From the NCBI GenBank assembly GCA_030847615.1, contig JAUMIR010000002.1, forward strand, positions 198,445,809-198,509,808: a stretch of DNA of 64,000 bases, written 5' to 3'. The DNA comes from Gambelia wislizenii. Lineage: Eukaryota > Chordata > Lepidosauria > Squamata > Crotaphytidae. Of this stretch, positions 58,391 through 64,000 are shown in pieces. Position numbers and translations under genes: made by a program. The notes under the pieces are model-generated. The model had not been told where the DNA came from. It was given only the letters and a program-made list of their open reading frames with translations, and did no database searches. Numbering within the stretch: position 1 is the first letter of the stretch; each line of letters begins with the position of its first letter.

Positions 58391-59412
58391 CAAGGGAGGG
58401 GAATTTTCAGTGGAGGACAATAACCACATTCCATCAAGAACTGGGCTATTGAGAGGCTCTGCGTGTATTTAAATTGTTTTAATAAATTATGCTGGTATTG
58501 GAATATAAACTATCCAGAAAGCCTTTCCTGCTGCACTACCACAGCTACAGAGGAGCTGCAGATTCGGGTCTCAGTTCAGGTGCAGATGAGAAAAAGGATC
58601 TGATCAAACAAGAGAAGCAGCCAATTTGCAAGAAAGAAGTACCTCCTGCTTAAGTGATTTAAATGCTTGGACAGAACAAGAAGAAACTTGGCAACATCCT
58701 TCCTACCCACCCGCCCGCCCACCGCCTAGTGCTGTTGGCTAAAGGAAACTCTAACCTTGCCTTGTCTTTCTACCCAAGATCACAGGCGTGCCCGGGGCTC
58801 ATTTCCCTCGGGCAGGATACCATCGGACTCTTTGGCACTACCGCCCATAGCCGGGCACTCTCTGTACCCCTGGCAAGGGAAGAGGCTCAAGGGCCGCGCC
58901 TAAAGGGCCTTCTTTCCTTTCTTTTTTAAAACCTCCGCTGCCTGGCTCTGCTCGCCGCTTCTTTTTGCAAGTTGAGACAAGGCAGCGCTCCCTCCTCCCC
59001 AGCTCAGGCCAGCGAGTGCCAGCAGGGCTTGCCTGCAGCTCACACCCAGCGGAAGCGACCCAAGCTTTCCCGAAGGAGGTCACATTTCATAATGACACGG
59101 GGCGGCAGCCCCACTTGCCGCCCGACCATCTCGGCCGGAGGACGCTTGGCCAAGGCTTCTCGGGCCGCTCGGCTGGCCACTCTTCCCCGGGAACCCGCCC
59201 CCCGCCCAGCCCCGGGTGGCCGCCCGCCCTCCAGCCCACTCGCGGCGCCACCAGCAGAACCTCCAGCGGCGCGCGAAGCCTACCCCGGCCCTGGCTAGGA
59301 GGCGCCGCGGGGAAAGGTTGCCCGCCTCTGAGCGGAGGCTTCTCCGGTTGAACGCCTGCCTGCCGCGCCGGGCTTCCCTCGGCCCCCGCCCCTTCTGCCT
59401 CTCCCGAGGGGG

Positions 59413-59441
59413 CGCCCCCTCCCCTCCCCTCCCCTCCGCCT
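59413..59441 (-). promoter_or_regulatory. G-quadruplex-type G-run cluster just inside intron 1
   Basis: On the gene strand there are at least five runs of four or more G separated by single A residues, beginning about 30 bases after the exon 1 donor. The motif fits the usual G3+N1-7 quadruplex pattern and would be present in the nascent transcript. Proximity to a weak 5' splice site suggests a role in splicing or pausing, but that is inference. It could also be ordinary CpG-island low-complexity sequence. Confidence 0.5.
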
Positions 59442-59472
59442 GGCCCTTCCCCGGAGTGACCTAGATATTCAC

Positions 59473-59970
59473 CCGCAGGGCAGCGGGGCTGACTTCCCGG
59501 CCGCCCGCTTTCTCCGGCGCCTTCTCCTCCGCCGCCTCCTCCTCCTCCTCGGCCGCCTCCTCCTCCTCCTCGCCCCCCGCGGGCTCCCGGCCGCCGCTCT
59601 CCGCCTCCGCCTTCCTGTCCTCGGGCAGCCCCCGGACCAAGTCCTCGCGGCACTGGAGGCCCAGCTTCTGGAGCCGCTCGTCGGTCTCGGCGTCCACCAC
59701 CAGCAAGCGGACCGAGCCCGGCGAGCCCCGGATGCGGTTCACCACTTGCTGGTGGCTCTCCTTCTCCACGTTCTCGCCGTTCACCTCCACCAAGCGGTCG
59801 CCGGCCCGGAGCCCGGACTTCTCCGCCGGCGAGTCGGGCTCCACCAGCCGGATGAACTGGCCCACTTTCCCCTTCTCCCCGTGCAGGTGGAAGCCGTAGC
59901 CGTTCGGCCCCTTCTCCGGGCAGCAGAGCCGGGGCAGGAGCGGCGGCGGGCTCCCTCCCCCGTTGTCCAT
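59473..59970 (-). CDS. NHERF1: NHERF1 coding exon 1 (start codon, PDZ1 domain, acidic linker)
   Basis: This is the first coding exon of the Na+/H+ exchanger regulatory factor NHERF1, a scaffold under the apical membrane. The family uses two PDZ domains to bind C-termini of transporters and receptors, and a C-terminal ezrin-binding tail to reach actin. The exon reads 166 codons. PDZ1 spans about residues 13-95, with the carboxylate-binding loop GYGF at 24-27, R41 and E44 beside the groove, and helix residue H73. The motif [20 protein letters not shown] favours NHERF1 over NHERF2. Residues 133-155 form a Glu/Ala-rich linker. The ATG at 59968-59970 sits in a strong Kozak context (A at -3, G at +4). 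Reading continues three codons into a stop, so splicing is required. I place the donor after CGG at 59473 (intron begins GTGAAT), which leaves phase 0 and matches exon 2. An upstream GTCAGC in the same phase is a weaker alternative end. Confidence 0.95.
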
Positions 59971-60883
59971 GGTCCTTCCTCCGAGGGATCAAACGCCCCG
60001 GGCGAGCGGGCGGGCACCTCCGCGGCGAGCGAGAGGACGCTGGAAGGAGGCGAAGTCGGCGGGCGGGCAAGCGATCCCACGGGCTCGGGCTGCACCGCGC
60101 GGGGAAAGCAGCAGCAGCAGCAGGTGTGTAATCCCCGGCGGGGCGGGCCCGGAACGAGCCCCGAGCAAGAGGGTGCTGATTTACGGAGAGAACCAGCCGC
60201 CGCGTCTCCGCCAATCGCAGCTCTCTCCTCGCACTCTCAGCGTTCCAGACCCTGGCGCGGAGTTTTTATCGAAGAGGCGGGCTCTCAGTTCCCGGAGGGC
60301 TTCGTTGGGCCAATGAGAGTCGGCAGAGGGAGGAGCCAGGCGCCCAGGACTCGCCCCTCCAAAGCCAAGAGGTAGGGTGAGAACTCCGGACCGAGGCTGG
60401 GATATGTAAATCAGGGAGGAGGAGAAGCCCCGCCCTCCTTCTTGATTGGTTGTTTTGGACGGGACGAAGTTCCCTCCCAGCCACCCGGCCGGGAAGCTGG
60501 AACGGGACGAACTCGCAAAAGCAGAAACTTCTATAGGTGTAGACGCTTCCTTCCAGGCCCGGTTGGAGGGAGGCGGAATAGCCCAGACTTGAAAGAAACG
60601 ATGGAAGGAACAGACCCATGCAGGGAGGTTAAGGCACAGCCGAGGTCTTTTTCATTCCTGCGTGTACAACCCCGATTTTAATAACTGTGTGACCATAGTG
60701 GCCGAATTGTGCTTTGTTTATAGGTTGTTTTGGATCGTCTCAGCCACGGAGTAGAGAACTGGCTCTAAGTAACAGGGTTGTTAGAGGAGATTATCAGACA
60801 GAAAAGCAAAAGGCCTTCCTATCCCACAATCTCCACTTCTGAGCCCTGTCCCAGGCAGGATAACCCTCCCGGTCAGACAAAGG

Positions 60884-61113
60884 AGATTTTCACACTACAT
60901 TGTTATAGTGTTACTATTCCACTTTAACTGCTCTGGCTTCCTCCTGTGGAATTATGGGGTTTGTAGTTTAGTGAGACCTAAGAGCTCTCTGGCTGAGAGT
61001 TGTAAATGCCCCTCCCTAAACTGCAAATCCCAGGATTCCACAGGAGGCAGCCATAGCAAATACAGTGGAATAGTAGCACTATAACAGTATACTGTAGTGT
61101 GAAAATCTCCTTA
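60884..61113. mobile_element. Palindromic MITE, best-preserved copy, upstream of the NHERF1 promoter
   Basis: The 230-base segment is close to a perfect foldback. GGAGATTTTCACACTACATT at the left is the complement of GTAGTGTGAAAATCTCC at the right. The inner arms pair through TATTCCACT / AGTGGAATA and TCCTCCTGTGGAATTATGGG / GGATTCCACAGGAGGCAGCC, around a short centre near GAGAGCTCTCTGGC. Confidence 0.8.
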
Positions 61114-61759
61114 CCTTCTCTTTAGTCCAAAGGCAGCCCAGGCAGAGCTCTAACAGAGCTCCATTCACTTCCTGGATCGAAATTGCACCCATTCTCGCAA
61201 GAAGACGCAAGCACAGAAAATTAAAAAAGAAAGAACACACAAAAAGTTACACCAAGTACAGAAACACACTAAAAAATAACAAGTAACCTGGGGAGGGGGG
61301 AGGTCTTAAAAAGAGGGTAGCCTGTGATCCAGCCCAGAAGTCTCCTGGCAGGACCACCTACTGACACTGTATTCATGGCAGGACAATGGTGCGAGGTTTC
61401 AAACGCAAACAGAACGGGCAATCTATTGATGGCTCAGCCTGTCAATTAAATAGAACAACATAGTAACATCAGTGGAACGCAAAAGGGCACATCTGATATT
61501 GGCGTCCTTTTGCATTCTGCTGACGTCACTATGGCACCACATTAGCCATGTCTGATAATCTCTGCAGACTCTTCTCTGTCATGGTAGGGATGAGCAGGAA
61601 GCAACTAGCAGAATCATGGGCCATACTTTAATTGTATCTTCAGAATAAGAAATCTTGGTACATAATAAACAAGGCAGTTTCACACATTATGCCAAGTAAA
61701 CCTAGACCTGCTTCAGGACTGGCAGTCCAGGACATTTTGTTGTCTGAGGCACAGGATAA
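61114..61759. other. Upstream flank with no recognised feature
   Basis: Mixed intergenic sequence 5' of NHERF1. No exon of a neighbouring gene is seen on either strand. Confidence 0.45.
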
Positions 61760-61763
61760 AATA

Positions 61764-61830
61764 CAGTTGTGCCTTCATATTCGCTGGGTTTGGTTCCAGG
61801 ACCCCCGTGGCTACCAAAATCCCACAATCA
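61764..61830. mobile_element. Tc1/mariner-like MITE, end fragment
   Basis: Begins CAGTTGTGCCTTCATATTCG after TA and contains GGTTCCAGGACCCCCGTGGC, the inverse arrangement of the other copies. It then stops, so only one terminal piece survives. Confidence 0.6.
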
Positions 61831-63784
61831 GAAGGCATCAGGCTAGTTTGGGGGAAACAAGGCAGGCATCCCAGCACTCAATAGTCTTCACCAACACCTT
61901 GCTGCCACCTCCCAATACCTGCTGCCTGCTGCCTTTGTTACATGGTAGAGCTGGCTCTGATTTGCTTCCCTGCAATCCCGTCCCAGCTCCCTGGTGAGTG
62001 TAGTTATTTGAAAACGGAAGTAGTGTATCATAGATGCACACCTGAACATGGAAAAAGTAGAGAGATCTCAGTTCTGCATTGACATCTATTTAGATCCCAT
62101 GTTAATCCCACCCATTGGCTGTATGTGTTCCAGTCTACATACTCATTTCTCTTTTGGGATGTATTTCTAGTTTCTTGACATGTACTTGAATGTGACCTGG
62201 GGATATATTTTAATTTGTCCCACATTTTCAGAATAAGGTGGGGTGTAATCTAGACACTTGTCCAGGCATTCCCAAGGTCAGCTCAATATGCTAGAATGAC
62301 TTGAACATCCTAATAGTTTAAAATGGCTGCAGACACTAGCCTTTATAAATCAATAATCAAAAATACAATTTCTTTCCATTGTCTATCAACTGAATAGGGG
62401 TCTTTTTATCAAGGAGCCAAGCCACACACTACATACACCAAGCAGACTGGGGAGCACAAGGGAAGGAAGAGGCCACCGCCTGTCCTTCAAGGGTGTTGGC
62501 AGAGAAATAGTTTCCCCAGCTACTGCATTCATCAGGACAGGAAGTGTTTCATCACTGGACAATACTTCCCTGCATGGCTATTTAGAGCTTTTATTTTGTT
62601 GCCACCCATGTTGATCCTGCTTGCTTAGTCTGGGCTAGCAGTCTGGGGGATCAGAATCTGCACAATCCCTGTATGATTTGGCCTGAGTATCAGAGCTGTT
62701 GATTCCATGCACCTGGTTCCTAACCTGACAACTACTTGCCAAAATCCCCTCTTTTATATCATTATTAAAGGTACAGAAGCTCCCTGACTCTTTTGCATCC
62801 CACCACCTTGTTAAATGGACACAATCCCCACAGATTAGACTGAGGCATGAACTGAATCAAACCACATTAGTAGTATAGGGGAACTCTTGTAAACTGCAAC
62901 TGCTAGTATTCCTCACCACTGGCTTTTGTGGCTAGGGCTGATGGGGTTTGCATTTTAACATTCCAAAAGGCTATGTGAGTCTTGCTTTAGCACATGTTCT
63001 CTCTTTGTGTTAAGTTCCCTTCAAGTAATAGACAAAAGAAGGGAAGGGGAAAGACGTTTGGCATCCCCCCCCCCAAGACTTTGGTTTACATAGCATATTT
63101 GTCAAAAGGTTGCATTATATTTTAACTTGTTATTAATTGGGCCCTACACACTTGTTTCTGGGTGGCAAGAGAGAGAATGTACAGTAAGCTAACTAAACAC
63201 TAAGGAAAAAGGAGCCATGTATGCAGAGGGAGGGAGAGAAAGGGAGAACAAAAGAAGAAAAGCAGAACAATTGGGTGTACTGTATTTCAATCAGGTGTAA
63301 ATCATGGCCTCTGGCCAAGGATCCTGTTGAATTTAAACAGGGAAGCAAAATAATCCTTAAGTATGCTGAAGTCATAAAGAATAGCACAGGACACAGGAGG
63401 AGGCCAAAACACATCTCCTGCAACATTTTCTCCATTAGTCAAGATGTTTTTGCTGTAGTTGTTTTAAAAACTTTTTAATCAGTAAAAAATAGACTTTTTG
63501 AGTAAGTGTGAGTATGTGATAGAACAATAGCTGTGTTTTAAACTAGCACATTATCTCACCTTTCTTTGATGGGAGAGACAGTGTCTTGCAAAACTATTGC
63601 AGTCCTTCAGAATTATTCCTTTCATTGTGTGTAAATGTATGTGTGTGGGGGGGGGGTTAGCCTATCAATTAGATGTACTATGATTAAAATCAAGATTTTC
63701 TTAAATAGGGTGACAGCCCTAGAGGTCACTTGTGACTGATATGGGTAGGGACAGTGGCTGCTAAAGAGGAGGAGCTCTTGACTC
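61831..63784. other. Upstream flank with one foldback repeat
   Basis: A foldback repeat fragment of the AACTGCAACTGCTAGTATTC type lies near 62875-62970. C and G homopolymers occur at 63066-63076 and 63646-63656. Nothing else is recognised. Confidence 0.45.
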
Positions 63785-64000
63785 TGGCCAAATCCATACT
63801 ACACAAATCCATTTTGAAAATTAATTATTTGCCATGGCTCCTTCCTATTGAATCCTGGGGTTTGTAGTTTTACAAGGGCTTTAGCCTTCTTTGCCAAAGA
63901 GTGCTGGTGCCTCAGCAAACTACAAATCCCAGGATACTGTAGCTTGAAGCCATGGGAGTTAAAGTGGTATCAAACTGCATTATTTCTAAAGCGTAGAAGC
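63785..64000. mobile_element. Palindromic MITE (CACACTAC family), cut by the window edge
   Basis: Contains ATTTGCCATGGCTCCTTCCT and ATTGAATCCTGGGGTTTGTA, and in the other half AAACTACAAATCCCAGGATA and GAAGCCATGGGAGTTAAAGT. The right end is within a few bases of the edge. Confidence 0.65.

Larger units (their letters stand above)
2157..59472 (-). other. NHERF1: NHERF1 intron 1 (about 57.3 kb)
   Basis: This is the interval between the exon 1 donor and the exon 2 acceptor. It starts GTGAAT, a non-consensus donor with A rather than G at +5. It ends with a pyrimidine-rich CCTCTCCTTCAG acceptor. It is filled by the transposons, SINEs and MITEs listed separately and by unrecognised AT-rich sequence. 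I saw no open frame inside it with exon-like conservation on either strand, so no nested host gene is supported. The size is far above what I recall for mammalian NHERF1, whose whole gene is around 20 kb; that comparison is from memory. Confidence 0.85.
58700..60500 (-). promoter_or_regulatory. NHERF1: CpG-rich promoter region of NHERF1
   Basis: About 1.8 kb of very GC- and CpG-rich sequence surrounds exon 1, in contrast to the AT-rich flanks. It contains three CCAAT-type NF-Y motifs: CCAAT on the plus strand at 60211-60215 and 60310-60314, and one on the gene strand at 60445-60449. A GC box (CCCCGCCC) lies at 60429-60436. A TATA-like ATAAAAA on the gene strand at 60263-60269 would place a start near 60235-60240 and give a 5' UTR of about 265 bases. 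The start site is inference. A five-unit CAG tract (CTG in the transcript) at 60109-60123 would lie in the 5' UTR. Confidence 0.75.

Noticed and set aside
59087..60214. A 375-codon open frame on the minus strand overlapping NHERF1 exon 1
   Set aside because: It is a GC-rich shadow in another frame, made of Gly/Arg/Pro/Ala runs with no domain. The NHERF1 frame over the same bases has a clear PDZ domain.
59746..60375. A 209-codon plus-strand frame across the promoter, suggesting a divergent gene
   Set aside because: Low-complexity composition and antisense overlap with PDZ1 codons explain it. No conserved motif and no splice structure are visible.
60500..64000. First exon of the upstream neighbour gene (RAB37 is the neighbour I recall in mammals)
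   Set aside because: No frame on either strand resembles a Rab GTPase or another conserved exon. The neighbour must lie further right.

Overview
The window is vertebrate nuclear DNA, almost certainly from a squamate reptile and probably an iguanian lizard. The evidence is the repeat mix: tRNA-derived and 5S rRNA-derived SINEs sharing a BovB-type 3' end, BovB, CR1, L2-like and Penelope-like retroelements, DIRS tyrosine-recombinase retrotransposons, and many short DNA transposons. The species assignment is inference.

Only one cellular gene is supported: NHERF1 (also SLC9A3R1 or EBP50), on the minus strand. Its GC-rich promoter region lies at about 58.7-60.5 kb. Coding exon 1 (59473-59970, 166 codons) carries the start codon and the whole of PDZ1. 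Coding exon 2 (1995-2156, 54 codons) carries the first part of PDZ2. Both splice junctions are phase 0. The remaining exons lie beyond the left edge. Intron 1 is therefore about 57.3 kb and fills nearly all of the window. I found no credible second host gene, tRNA, snRNA or CRISPR array.

Layout from left to right. 1-415 is the 3' end of a plus-strand DIRS element. It abuts a LINE reverse-transcriptase fragment with a twin-priming type inversion (420-1255). Then come NHERF1 exon 2, and SINEs and small repeats to 8.4 kb. A nearly complete minus-strand DIRS element (8561-13852) has gag, RT-RNase H and tyrosine recombinase remnants, inverted terminal repeats and an internal complementary region. 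A CR1 tail (16785-17610) is followed by a second, deleted DIRS element (17611-21052) that is itself interrupted by an L2-like LINE. BovB fragments sit at 29 kb and 33-34 kb, a CR1 3' end with its octamer tail at 41 kb, head-to-head Penelope tails at 47 kb and 51 kb, and a 5S-derived SINE at 49.6 kb. Many TA-flanked or palindromic MITEs are scattered from 4 kb to the right edge, several of them nested. Long stretches between these hold AT-rich DNA with nothing I can identify.

The repeats form a functional web. BovB is the likely enzyme source for both SINE families, which share its 3' tail. The DIRS elements show the complementary-end anatomy used for circular replication. All transposon coding regions I could read carry breaks, so they look inactive. 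I found no convincing undescribed system. The most instructive structures are the DIRS anatomy, the compensating frameshifts in its RT, the recurrent head-to-head Penelope tails, and the nested MITEs that preserve datable insertion order.
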